Positions 15,593-23,224 of a DNA stretch of 64,000 nucleotides are shown in pieces. The position numbers were made by a program, and so were the translations under genes. The stretch spans positions 124,001 through 188,000 of the forward strand of contig JAMWDI010000004.1 in NCBI GenBank assembly GCA_023819375.1, given 5' to 3'. Each line of letters starts with the position of its first letter. The first letter of the stretch is position 1. The notes under the pieces are model-generated. The model worked only from the letters and a program-made list of their open reading frames with translations, had not been told where the DNA came from and made no database searches. This DNA comes from Candidatus Omnitrophota bacterium. Lineage in GTDB: Bacteria > Ratteibacteria > UBA8468 > B48-G9 > JAFGKM01.

Positions 15593-17095
15593 TTATCTTT
15601 TAATTCTTATTTCATCTTCTCCATCTTTTGTTTCTACAACAAACTCAGCATCTCTTGGAATATCTTGAGGACTTCCTTTTACATAACATAGTGGCTCTTT
15701 ATTTAAATTTATTCCTTCTTTTATAAGTTTTTCTCTTAAAATTTCTGTATCAAGTTTTCTTGGCGAAATATTTTCTTTTATTGAAAGAGCAGACGCAGTT
15801 CCAGCAGCATGTCCCATAGTTATACATGTCATTATCAGTCGTGTTCCTGACTGTGCTTCAAAATCAGTTGAAATACATCTACCTGCAACAAGAAGATTAT
15901 CTATTTTTTTAGGAATAAGACATCTATAAGGAATTTCATAATACTGGCCTGGTTTTAAGTATGCTCTATATTTCCCTTTTGGATTATTTTTTACACAACA
16001 TATTCTTCCATCTTCTCTTTCTTTATCTGTACAAAAAGCAGGTTCAATTGGTTGAGATAAATGAGTATGTTTTATATGAGGAAGATCATCTATTGGATTA
16101 TGTATATCAAAACCATGAGTGTCTCTTGCTATTGCATCTTTAAATTTTCTTGCAAGAGCTATATCTTTTCCTGTTAATTTATATTCACCAACTATCCTCC
16201 TTGACTCTCTAATCCCCAAAATTGATGCAGTATAACTTAAAAATGCCTTTTCAAATCCAATTACATTTTCTCTATAAAATTCAACAAGTTTCTGTATCTG
16301 GTCTCTCTGTTCAATTACTATTCTTGTTAAATCTTCTGCATCTGTTGTTCTACATTTTCTACTATGGGCAGTACACACATATACTTCTGTTTTTTCTTCT
16401 GGTCTATTTGGGAATGATCCTAAATATCCTTTTTCTACAAGTCGTGGCAATTTCCCTTCTTTTACTGCTTTTTCTATTTTCATCTGAACAGTTGAGTAAA
16501 AGTCAGATGAAGAAAATGAATTTAAATCAACATTTGACATAACAAAATCAAGAGAAACTGCTTGATTATAACCATCCATCAAATCCCATCCAGTCTCAAC
16601 AGGAACTCCTGCAAAATATGAAATTTCTGCATCTCCTGTACAATCAATAACTCTTTTTGCTAAAATTGCACTTCTTCCTGAAATATTTTGAATTATTACT
16701 CCTTTTATTTCATTATTTTCAACTATTGAATCAATAACATAAGTCCAGTATAAAATTTTAACACCTGACTCAATTGCCATTTTTTCCATGATATATTTTG
16801 TTATTTCAGGATCACAAATTCTATTTTCTCCAAGTCCTCTTTTTTCCTTTAACCTTTCAAGCAATTCTTTACCAATTCCTTCAGGATAACCAGCCATATA
16901 ACATACAAGACCTAAAGTTACAAGTCCACCAAGAGCACCATATTTTTCAACAAGCATTGTATTTGCTCCATTTCTACTTGCACTTATAGCAGCACCAAAT
17001 CCAGCAGTTCCTCCACCAACTACAAGAACATCAACTTCATATTTAACTTTTACTTCTTCATTAAACTTTATTTTTCCTCCTTCTATCTTTACCAT
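15593..17095 (-). CDS. FAD-dependent oxidoreductase (FAD_oxidored type)
   Basis: 500 residues. The dinucleotide-binding motif VLVVGGGTAGFGAA is at about 24-37, followed by LVEKYGALGG, and the C-terminal FAD contact is LLVAGRCISTDFEAQSGTR near 420. The middle holds RVIDCTGDAEIS, usual for this family, in which flavin oxidises or reduces small organic acids or sugars. HSRKC and ICCVKN give scattered cysteines with no clear cluster. It overlaps the fused QueG-like gene by seven bases, so it is co-translated and probably passes electrons to or from that protein. A second, separate family member lies at 41219-42574. Confidence 0.85.
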   Translation of the reverse strand: MVKIEGGKIKFNEEVKVKYEVDVLVVGGGTAGFGAAISASRNGANTMLVEKYGALGGLVTLGLVCYMAGYPEGIGKELLERLKEKRGLGENRICDPEITKYIMEKMAIESGVKILYWTYVIDSIVENNEIKGVIIQNISGRSAILAKRVIDCTGDAEISYFAGVPVETGWDLMDGYNQAVSLDFVMSNVDLNSFSSSDFYSTVQMKIEKAVKEGKLPRLVEKGYLGSFPNRPEEKTEVYVCTAHSRKCRTTDAEDLTRIVIEQRDQIQKLVEFYRENVIGFEKAFLSYTASILGIRESRRIVGEYKLTGKDIALARKFKDAIARDTHGFDIHNPIDDLPHIKHTHLSQPIEPAFCTDKEREDGRICCVKNNPKGKYRAYLKPGQYYEIPYRCLIPKKIDNLLVAGRCISTDFEAQSGTRLIMTCITMGHAAGTASALSIKENISPRKLDTEILREKLIKEGINLNKEPLCYVKGSPQDIPRDAEFVVETKDGEDEIRIKR

Positions 17096-19314
17096 TTTTT
17101 CTTCTCCCCTTTATACTTACAATTTCTTATACATTCTTCACAAATATTTAAATGCCTTTTTTGAACCCCTAATTTTAAATTCATTAAATTTTCAATTAGT
17201 TTTCTGGTTTTATTTTTTGTAGGAACTTTAAAATCTACATTTATACCCATATATTTTGGCCCTTCTTTACCTATAAGTCCATATCTTTTAGCCCAATCAC
17301 AAGAAAATTCATCAATTACAGGTATTTCAAAAATTTTATTTTCTATTTCAATTTTCACATTTTTTCTTTTTATTGCAGAGGTTGGGCAGTTTTTTATACA
17401 TTCATAACAATCTTCACAAAAATTTTCACCATTATAAAGAGGATCATTTTCAAACTCAAAATCAGTTATTATACTAAAAAATCTCTGTCTTTGCCCAAAT
17501 TCTTTAGTTATAGGTACTCCATTTTTTCCAATATATCCAAGTCCTGAAAGCAAAACAGAATAAGAATTACTTCTATTATCTGGCAAAAACCCTCTTGAAC
17601 TTAAAATTTTTGATGAAAGACCAGTTAAATCATAAGAATAAATTCCTTTATATCCACAATCATTTAATTTTTTTATAATTTTATAGGCAATGTCTGTTAA
17701 AAGATTTAATGATTCAAATTGACTGAAAGCATAAGGTCCAACTGTTTCTGCAGGTGTTATTTTTGCTGTATCAAGACAAGCATCGGGATAATGAAGTCCT
17801 ATAACAATTACTGATTTTGCATCTTTTAAATAATCTTTTGGTTCTTTTAAATTAATTTTTTCTCTTTTAATTATAGGACTTATAGGTGCATAAATGTGAG
17901 ATATATCATATACCATTTCAACTTCTTCAGGCAAATTAAATTTTTTTAAAAATTCTTTTTTAAACTTCTCAAATCTATTGATGTTGAAAAATCCAACTAA
18001 ATCTGCACCACATTCTTTACAGAAATTCCTAAATTTTTCTTTTTCAATTTTTTCTTTTTCAATTTTCCTTTTAATTTTAATTTCTTTTAGTTTTGCACTT
18101 ACAAGGATTGTTGAGAAAATTGTATCTTCTTCCCATATCCCAATTTTTTGAGCGGTAAGATTATCATCTATCTTTGTTCCAGTTATTCCAGAATATCCAT
18201 TTATATCAAAATAATGTGCAATATCAAAAGAGGCGTATTGTATTAATCTATGTTTTATATAATTTTCAATTTCTGTGTCATAATCTTTAGGTTTTTTTAT
18301 TCCTATTGAAATTACTGAAGAAACATCTGGCAAATGTAATTTGGGATTTATTGAAAAATCATTTTTAAAGAAATTCACATTCTTTATACAAAGGAAATCA
18401 ATCAAATATTTATCAAAAATTTTCTTAATTTCCTCAATTTTTATTTCCTTCTTTTCCTTTTTTCTTCTTGGTGCTCTACAATAATTTTTATCATAATATC
18501 TTTTACTTGGAACCATACAGAATTTTAGGCAACATCCTTCTTCTCCTGCAAAAAGTCCATATTTTTCAAGATTTTCAATTATTACATTCTCATCTATTTT
18601 TTCAGGTATTTTTAAAAATAGATTAAGACAGAAATTTTCAGCCCATCCACATCTCCATTTATTTGTATCTGGGAACTTAAATATTCTACCATCTATTTCT
18701 ATTTCATTTATTTTTTTGACTTCCTTTCTAAATGAATCTGTTGGACAATTTTTAACACATTCCATACATCTATCACATAATTTTTCTCCTTCATACATTG
18801 GATCTGGAATAAGTTCTGCTGATGTAATGATTGTAACAAGGCGAACCCTTGGTCCAAATTCTGGATGCAAAAATAAGCCACTCCATCCAATTTCACCAAG
18901 TCCACAAGCAACAGCAGCATACCTGTGAGCAATGTCTGGAGCAAAATGTATTTTTAAATCCTTATATCCTTTATATCTCCAAATATTGCTTGAAACAATA
19001 GGAAGTGTATCATAACCTTTGTTTTCAAGAAATTTTGCCATTAAAAATGAAATATCATCAAGTTTTGGATTCATAACTGAACTTTGACTTCCATAAGGAC
19101 CTATATTATGAGGAGTGGGCTCTCCACCAAGTTCAACACTGGCATCAAGATGATGGATACCGCAAACAATAACACTCTTCGCACTTGGCAATAAATCTTC
19201 TGGACTCATTCTTTTTGGAGCATTTTTAAATCTCTCAATACTTCCAATCCCTACTATATCTGCACCAAGTTTTTTTGCATATTCTTTAACTTCTTTTGTT
19301 AAATTTTCATTCAT
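17089..19314 (-). CDS. Fused QueG/reductive-dehalogenase-like protein, two full modules
   Basis: 741 residues, more than double the usual length. Module A (1-290) has LGADIVGIGSIERFKNAP, GLGEIGWSGLFLHPEFGPRVR and CDRCMECVKNCP near 198. A linker region (290-425) resembles the N-terminal part of the fold (LPDVSSVISIGIKKP, YFDINGYSGITGTKIDDN) but has no cluster motif. Module B (425-741) begins CKECGADLVGFFNINRF and has GLGYIGKNGVPITKEFGQRQR and CEDCYECIKNCP near 650, ending with CEECIRNCKYKG. So it reads as two working modules with a decayed partial copy between them. It overlaps the IclR gene by four bases (ATGA) and is the first structural gene of the operon. Confidence 0.77.
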   Translation of the reverse strand: MNENLTKEVKEYAKKLGADIVGIGSIERFKNAPKRMSPEDLLPSAKSVIVCGIHHLDASVELGGEPTPHNIGPYGSQSSVMNPKLDDISFLMAKFLENKGYDTLPIVSSNIWRYKGYKDLKIHFAPDIAHRYAAVACGLGEIGWSGLFLHPEFGPRVRLVTIITSAELIPDPMYEGEKLCDRCMECVKNCPTDSFRKEVKKINEIEIDGRIFKFPDTNKWRCGWAENFCLNLFLKIPEKIDENVIIENLEKYGLFAGEEGCCLKFCMVPSKRYYDKNYCRAPRRKKEKKEIKIEEIKKIFDKYLIDFLCIKNVNFFKNDFSINPKLHLPDVSSVISIGIKKPKDYDTEIENYIKHRLIQYASFDIAHYFDINGYSGITGTKIDDNLTAQKIGIWEEDTIFSTILVSAKLKEIKIKRKIEKEKIEKEKFRNFCKECGADLVGFFNINRFEKFKKEFLKKFNLPEEVEMVYDISHIYAPISPIIKREKINLKEPKDYLKDAKSVIVIGLHYPDACLDTAKITPAETVGPYAFSQFESLNLLTDIAYKIIKKLNDCGYKGIYSYDLTGLSSKILSSRGFLPDNRSNSYSVLLSGLGYIGKNGVPITKEFGQRQRFFSIITDFEFENDPLYNGENFCEDCYECIKNCPTSAIKRKNVKIEIENKIFEIPVIDEFSCDWAKRYGLIGKEGPKYMGINVDFKVPTKNKTRKLIENLMNLKLGVQKRHLNICEECIRNCKYKGEKKKW

Positions 19315-20063
19315 ATTTTATCTCCAAGTTTTAATGTAATTTCTTCACCTGCTTTTTTTAATTCATTTATAATTCTTTCTCTATTTCCTTTTCTAAACCT
19401 TACTGTTGGTAGATAAACACCAAGAGAGGCAATAATTTTTTTATCAGAACTGAAAATTGGAACTCCAATTGCTACTGTTCCTTCTTTTTCTATAATTTCA
19501 ATTTTCCTTTTTCTTATTTTTTCAAATTCCTTTTTTAAATCTCTAAAATTTCTAATATTGTTCCAGGTTTCTTTGGGATATCCATTCTTTCTTATATACT
19601 CCTTAACCTCTTTTTCAGGTAAATATGAAAGCAGAATTCTTCCTGTTGCAGTTGAATAACAGGATGCTTTCTGGAACATATTCAAATTTACATTTAAAAG
19701 ATTATTTTCATAACTAACTTGTGCAATTGTATATCTTTCCCCCTTATAAAAAATACCAAGAACAACAGATTCTTTTATATTTTCTGCCAAATTTTTCATA
19801 ACAGGTTCAGATATTTTAATTAGAAAATTTTTGCTTAAAAGAGGATAAAAAATATTTAATAATTTTTCAGAAATCCTATATTTTTTTGTATTTTTGTCTT
19901 TCTCAAGGTATCCGAGAGAAAGTAATGTTGATAAAAGAGAGTGGGTTGTAGTAATTTTTAGATTTAAAAATTTTGAAATTTCTCCAACACTTAAACCTTC
20001 ATTTTCAGAATTTGAAATTATCTCTATTATTTTCATTATTTTTTCTACAACTTTTACTTTCAT
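19311..20063 (-). CDS. IclR-family transcriptional regulator
   Basis: 250 residues: winged helix-turn-helix at 1-60 (LSVGEISKFLNLKITTTHSLLSTL) and an effector domain with GERYTIAQVSYEN, YSTATGRILLSYLPEKEV and VAIGVPIFSSDKKI, the usual IclR order. I set the start at ATG 20063; longer in-frame starts up to 20300 run through the promoter and divergent gene and give non-homologous sequence. It is the first gene of the QueG-like operon and overlaps the next by four bases, so it probably controls its own operon. A palindrome at 20070-20092 lies across its -10 box. The effector is likely a small acid or sugar derivative by family habit; unknown here. Confidence 0.9.
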   Translation of the reverse strand: MKVKVVEKIMKIIEIISNSENEGLSVGEISKFLNLKITTTHSLLSTLLSLGYLEKDKNTKKYRISEKLLNIFYPLLSKNFLIKISEPVMKNLAENIKESVVLGIFYKGERYTIAQVSYENNLLNVNLNMFQKASCYSTATGRILLSYLPEKEVKEYIRKNGYPKETWNNIRNFRDLKKEFEKIRKRKIEIIEKEGTVAIGVPIFSSDKKIIASLGVYLPTVRFRKGNRERIINELKKAGEEITLKLGDKI

Positions 20064-20069
20064 TTTACG

Positions 20070-20092
20070 ATATTGTCGTATTATTACAATAT
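20070..20092. promoter_or_regulatory. Inverted repeat, candidate IclR operator
   Basis: ATATTGT at 20070-20076 and its exact complement ACAATAT at 20086-20092, separated by nine bases. It covers the -10 box and the predicted transcription start of the iclR-like gene, a position suited to autorepression. A smaller ACGA-x5-TCGT repeat overlaps its left arm. Confidence 0.5.
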
Positions 20093-20116
20093 TATCATAA
20101 AAATTTTTCTTGTCAA
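20089..20116 (-). promoter_or_regulatory. Promoter of the IclR / QueG-like operon
   Basis: Minus strand: TTGACA (20116-20111), 16-base spacer, TAATAT (20094-20089). Transcription would begin near 20082, leaving a leader of about 19 bases without a clear ribosome site. Confidence 0.6.
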
Positions 20117-20187
20117 ATTTTTTTCTCTTTTGGGTTAAAATATAATATCCAGATGGAATAAGGTATAATTTAGTAAAAGGAGATAAA

Positions 20188-20679
20188 ATGAGAAATTTAT
20201 TTTTTCTTTTTTTTCTTTTTACACTTATGGGGTGTGCATCTAAAGAAGCAAAAAAAGCACCCGAGGTAGTATTTAATACAATTGATGGGAAAGTAATCAA
20301 AATAACAGATTATAAAGGAAAGAAAATTGTTTTAAATTTCTGGTCTGTTAATTGTTCTGCCTGTATAAGGGAAATACCAGAAATTGTGGATTTTTATAAT
20401 GAAAATAAGGAAAAAGTTGGAGTTATTAGTGTTGTTATTTTAAGTTCTAAAAAAGATGTTGAAGATTTGATAAAAAAATATAAAATAAATTTTCCAATCT
20501 GTTTAGGTGATGAAAAAATTGCTGATTTATTTGGTGGAATAATATTTTTACCTACTACTTTTATAATTGACGAAGATGGATATATAAGATTAAAGATAAA
20601 TGGAGCGATAGGAAAAGTTGAATTGGAAAAAATTTTAAAATCTCTTGATTATAATGAGAAGGCCAAAAAAACAGAGTAA
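20188..20679 (+). CDS. TlpA-like thioredoxin lipoprotein
   Basis: 163 residues. The N-terminus is a short hydrophobic signal ending LMGC, a lipobox with Cys at residue 15, so the protein should be anchored outside the cytoplasmic membrane. The thioredoxin-fold domain has NFWSVNCSACIREIP near 50, giving the redox pair C-x2-C (CSAC), and the cis-proline strand FLPTTFIIDEDG near 118. It is a thiol-disulfide oxidoreductase of the TlpA/ResA type. AAAGGAG precedes the ATG, with a TATAAT further upstream near 20163. Its 3' end overlaps convergent ccdA by 45 bases; CcdA is the usual supplier of electrons to such proteins, so the pair fits functionally. Confidence 0.88.
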   Translation: MRNLFFLFFLFTLMGCASKEAKKAPEVVFNTIDGKVIKITDYKGKKIVLNFWSVNCSACIREIPEIVDFYNENKEKVGVISVVILSSKKDVEDLIKKYKINFPICLGDEKIADLFGGIIFLPTTFIIDEDGYIRLKINGAIGKVELEKILKSLDYNEKAKKTE

Positions 20680-21309
20680 AACACCAATTGAAATTTCAAT
20701 TTTTTCGTAATAATTTTTCATTTTATTCAAAAGTGAAGTCAATCCTTTTATGAATATAGAAAGAATTATAAAAGGTATTCCCATCCCAAAAGAATAAGAG
20801 AATAAAAGCAAAATTCCCCTTTTGACAGTTTTTTCCATTGAAGCAAGTATTAAAATTGAAGAAAGGACAGGTCCGACACAAGGAGTCCAGGCACCTGCAA
20901 GTCCCATTCCAAGTATAAATGCATTTAAATATCCAATATTTATTTTTTTAAATCTAAATCTTCTTATTTCATAAAATTTTCTGATTTTTAAAATGCCAAT
21001 GATATGTAAACCAAAAATTATCATTAAAATTCCACCTATATATCTTAAAAAATTTTTTCCAGTCCCAATGAAATTACCTAAAAATGAAGCAGTCGCTCCA
21101 AGTGAAACAAAAACAGTTGTAAAACCAAGAACAAAGAGAAAACTTGGAAATAAGATTTTACTGTAAGAAATTTTTTTGTTTTTGAATTCTTCAATTGAAT
21201 AACCTGTAATATAGGATAAATAAACAGGAATTAAAGGTAAAACGCAGGGACTGAAAAATGAAAGTAATCCACTGAAGAAACAGAAAAATACAGAGTAATT
21301 TTTAATCAT
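20635..21309 (-). CDS. ccdA: CcdA-type thiol-electron transporter
   Basis: 224 residues, six hydrophobic segments. The two conserved cysteines lie in FFSPCVLPLIPVYLSYITG near 20 and AGAWTPCVGPVLSS near 140, the signature of CcdA/DsbD membrane domains that pass electrons from cytoplasmic thioredoxin to extracytoplasmic thiol proteins. Its start overlaps the end of the upstream HAD gene by eight bases, so the two are co-transcribed. It converges on and overlaps the TlpA-like gene, its likely partner. No cytochrome c genes are nearby, so it need not act in cytochrome maturation. Confidence 0.92.
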   Translation of the reverse strand: MIKNYSVFFCFFSGLLSFFSPCVLPLIPVYLSYITGYSIEEFKNKKISYSKILFPSFLFVLGFTTVFVSLGATASFLGNFIGTGKNFLRYIGGILMIIFGLHIIGILKIRKFYEIRRFRFKKINIGYLNAFILGMGLAGAWTPCVGPVLSSILILASMEKTVKRGILLLFSYSFGMGIPFIILSIFIKGLTSLLNKMKNYYEKIEISIGVLLCFFGLLIIIKRF

Positions 21310-22138
21310 TTTTAAGTAAAAATCTATTTAAAAAATGTGAAATACAAGATTGATCATTTGTATATTCAGAAACAAATTTTACAACTTTTTTCACTTTTTC
21401 TTTCGCATTTTTAGGAGCAACTGAAATTCCTGCAAAAAGAAGCATTTCAATATCATTTTCACCATCTCCAAATGCTATTATTTCATTTCTTTTTATTCCA
21501 TAATATTTTGCAAGAACCTCAAGGCCTTTTCCCTTGTTAACTTCCTTTTTCATAAATTCAAGATATTCAGGGTTTGTTTTGACAATATTTAAAGAATTTC
21601 CAAAAATTTTTTTAAAATAATCATATTGATAATCCCTTGTTCTTGTTTCATCGGGATTTTCTGCATCTGTAATAAGTATTAATTTTGTTGGTTTTTTGTT
21701 TTTCATAATTTCAAGGTTTTCAATAAAATTATATTTTGCAGAGGTTTGTTTTGAATAAATTTCAGCATATTTTCTTAAAGATTCATCCTTTTGAGCATAA
21801 AGAATATCGTTGTAATAAAAGTTTAATAGAAATCTATTTTTAACGCAATAATCAATGATAAATCTTGAATATTTTAAAGGAACAGGTTTATGATAGATTA
21901 TTTTTCTTTTTTCCTTTTTACTCAATCTTACCATAGCCCCATTATAAACAATTAAAGGTGTATCTATTTCAAGAATTTCAGAATAGATTGAAACGCAATC
22001 TGTCATTCTTCCTGATGCAAGAGCAACAATTACTCCTTTTTGTGCAAATTTCTTTAAAGTTATTTTGTCTTCTTTACTTATTTTTCCTTTGCTATCTAAT
22101 AAAGTTCCATCAAGGTCAATTGCAATTAATTTTATCAT
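21302..22138 (-). CDS. Cof-type HAD phosphatase
   Basis: 278 residues. HAD motif I is DLDGTLLDS at about 8-16, motif II falls in VALASGRM near 37, motif III Lys near 205 (NKGKGLEVL) and motif IV is FGDGENDIEML near 222. The C2 cap between them is typical of the Cof subfamily, which hydrolyses sugar phosphates, nucleotides or cofactor phosphates with broad range. Its start codon lies eight bases after a perfect TATAAT (22152-22147), so the message should be leaderless. The divergent ParA gene shares the upstream region. Substrate not predictable. Confidence 0.9.
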   Translation of the reverse strand: MIKLIAIDLDGTLLDSKGKISKEDKITLKKFAQKGVIVALASGRMTDCVSIYSEILEIDTPLIVYNGAMVRLSKKEKRKIIYHKPVPLKYSRFIIDYCVKNRFLLNFYYNDILYAQKDESLRKYAEIYSKQTSAKYNFIENLEIMKNKKPTKLILITDAENPDETRTRDYQYDYFKKIFGNSLNIVKTNPEYLEFMKKEVNKGKGLEVLAKYYGIKRNEIIAFGDGENDIEMLLFAGISVAPKNAKEKVKKVVKFVSEYTNDQSCISHFLNRFLLKND

Positions 22139-22146
22139 TTGGGATA

Positions 22147-22174
22147 ATTATACATTACAAATTTGAAATTACAA
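22147..22174 (-). promoter_or_regulatory. Promoter of HAD-ccdA (leaderless)
   Basis: Minus strand: TTGTAA (22174-22169), 16-base spacer, TATAAT (22152-22147); eight bases then separate the -10 from the ATG at 22138. It overlaps the divergent parA promoter, so the two may compete for polymerase. Confidence 0.55.
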
Positions 22175-22191
22175 AAAATGTATTGTATATT
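22163..22191 (+). promoter_or_regulatory. Promoter of parA (leaderless)
   Basis: TTGAAA at 22163-22168, 17-base spacer, TATATT at 22186-22191. The ATG at 22199 falls where transcription should begin, which supports that start over the ATG six bases later, whose GGAG would be too close to work. Confidence 0.5.
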
Positions 22192-22198
22192 TAATCAG

Positions 22199-22975
22199 AT
22201 GGAGATGAAAATTATTGCTTTTTCTAATCAAAAGGGTGGTACTGGCAAAACAACAATTTGTGTTAATCTTGCAGCAGGTCTTGTTAAATTGAATGAGAGG
22301 GTTTTGATAATTGATCTTGATCCTCAGGGAAATTCAACAGTAAGTGTAGGTATAAATTTAAAGCCTGATGATTTAACAGTAAGAGAATTCATTCTTGGAG
22401 AGGCAAGGATTGAGGATGTTATGGTTGATAGTTATATGGCAGATCTTTCAATAATACCTTCTAATCCTGATCTTGCCCACGTTGAAATTGAGATTGCAAA
22501 TAAAAGTAAAAATCAATTTTATTTAAAAAGAGCAATTGAAAATTCAAAAGAAGTATTAAAATCTTTTGATTACATTTTTATAGATTGTCCTCCATCTCTT
22601 TCAATTCTTACAATAAATGGGTTGTGTGCATCAAATTATGTTTTAATACCTGTTCTTGTAGATTACCTTTCACTACAAGGGCTTTCTAATTTGCTTGAAA
22701 CAATAGAGCAAGTAAAGAAAAAATTGAATCCAGGACTTGAAATTCTTGGAATTATCCCAAATATGCTTGATTATAGATTGAAAATTACAGAAGAAAGTTT
22801 GGAATTGTTGAAAGAAAATTTTAATGAGAAGGTTTTTAAAAATGGTATTAAAATTTGCAGTAGATTAAGAGAATCTCCGTCTTTTGGTAAAGCCATATTT
22901 GATTATGCCAGAAATTCACAGGCAGCAGTTGATTTTTTAAATCTGGCAAAAGAATTTAAAAGGAGATTAAAATGA
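22199..22975 (+). CDS. ParA/Soj-family ATPase
   Basis: 258 residues. The deviant Walker A motif SNQKGGTGKTT begins near residue 8, IIDLDPQGN near 38 and the Walker B-like FIDCPPSLS near 124, all diagnostic of ParA ATPases that position DNA or protein cargo on the nucleoid. It lacks the N-terminal HTH of plasmid ParA. The stop overlaps the following ribbon-helix-helix gene by four bases, so the two form a unit. The pilus motor genes begin 250 bases downstream under a separate promoter; a role in placing pilus machinery is possible but unproven. No parS-like repeat seen. Confidence 0.9.
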   Translation: MEMKIIAFSNQKGGTGKTTICVNLAAGLVKLNERVLIIDLDPQGNSTVSVGINLKPDDLTVREFILGEARIEDVMVDSYMADLSIIPSNPDLAHVEIEIANKSKNQFYLKRAIENSKEVLKSFDYIFIDCPPSLSILTINGLCASNYVLIPVLVDYLSLQGLSNLLETIEQVKKKLNPGLEILGIIPNMLDYRLKITEESLELLKENFNEKVFKNGIKICSRLRESPSFGKAIFDYARNSQAAVDFLNLAKEFKRRLK

Positions 22976-23184
22976 AAAGATTGGGACCACAGACGAAAAA
23001 ATTATTTGAAATAAAAAAGAGTGAAGAAAAAGAAAGTAAAAAATTACAGCAAAAGACAAAAAAATATACTTTTATTCTTCCTGTAGATTTGATGAAAGAG
23101 GTTAAACATAAAGCAGTTGAAGAAGAAAAGACAATTTCCCAATTTGTTATTGATGCTCTGAAAAATTATCTGAAAATAACCTAA
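22972..23184 (+). CDS. Small ribbon-helix-helix protein, ParA partner
   Basis: 70 residues. The first half is charged and probably disordered (KKSEEKESKKLQQKTKK); the second half, KYTFILPVDLMKEVKHKAVEEEKTISQFVIDAL, has the strand-helix-helix pattern of ribbon-helix-helix DNA-binding proteins. A disordered basic N-terminus followed by this fold is the layout of ParG-type partners, which stimulate ParA through the tail. ATG overlaps the parA stop (ATGA), so translation is coupled. It may be the DNA- or cargo-binding half of the system. Confidence 0.72.
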   Translation: MKRLGPQTKKLFEIKKSEEKESKKLQQKTKKYTFILPVDLMKEVKHKAVEEEKTISQFVIDALKNYLKIT

Positions 23185-23185
23185 C

Positions 23186-23215
23186 TTGACAGATTTTTAT
23201 TTTGAAGGGTAAAAT
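23186..23215 (+). promoter_or_regulatory. Promoter of the pilus motor operon (leaderless)
   Basis: TTGACA at 23186-23191, 18-base spacer, TAAAAT at 23210-23215. The start codon of pilB (23225) is nine bases after the -10, with no ribosome site between. Confidence 0.6.
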
Positions 23216-23224
23216 AAAGTTGCT

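Noticed and set aside
11724-19314. Respiratory reductive dehalogenase operon
   Set aside because: No Tat leader and no membrane anchor gene; only the core fold and cluster motifs are shared, so I keep the neutral name QueG/dehalogenase-like.
11724-19314. All QueG-like genes as queuosine biosynthesis genes linked to queC/queE
   Set aside because: Five modules under a separate IclR promoter with flavin and U32-like partners are more than tRNA modification needs, and queC/queE have their own promoter 4 kb away.
20064-20300. 79-residue N-terminal extension of the IclR protein
   Set aside because: It crosses the promoter and the divergent TlpA-like gene, and its sequence does not resemble the family.
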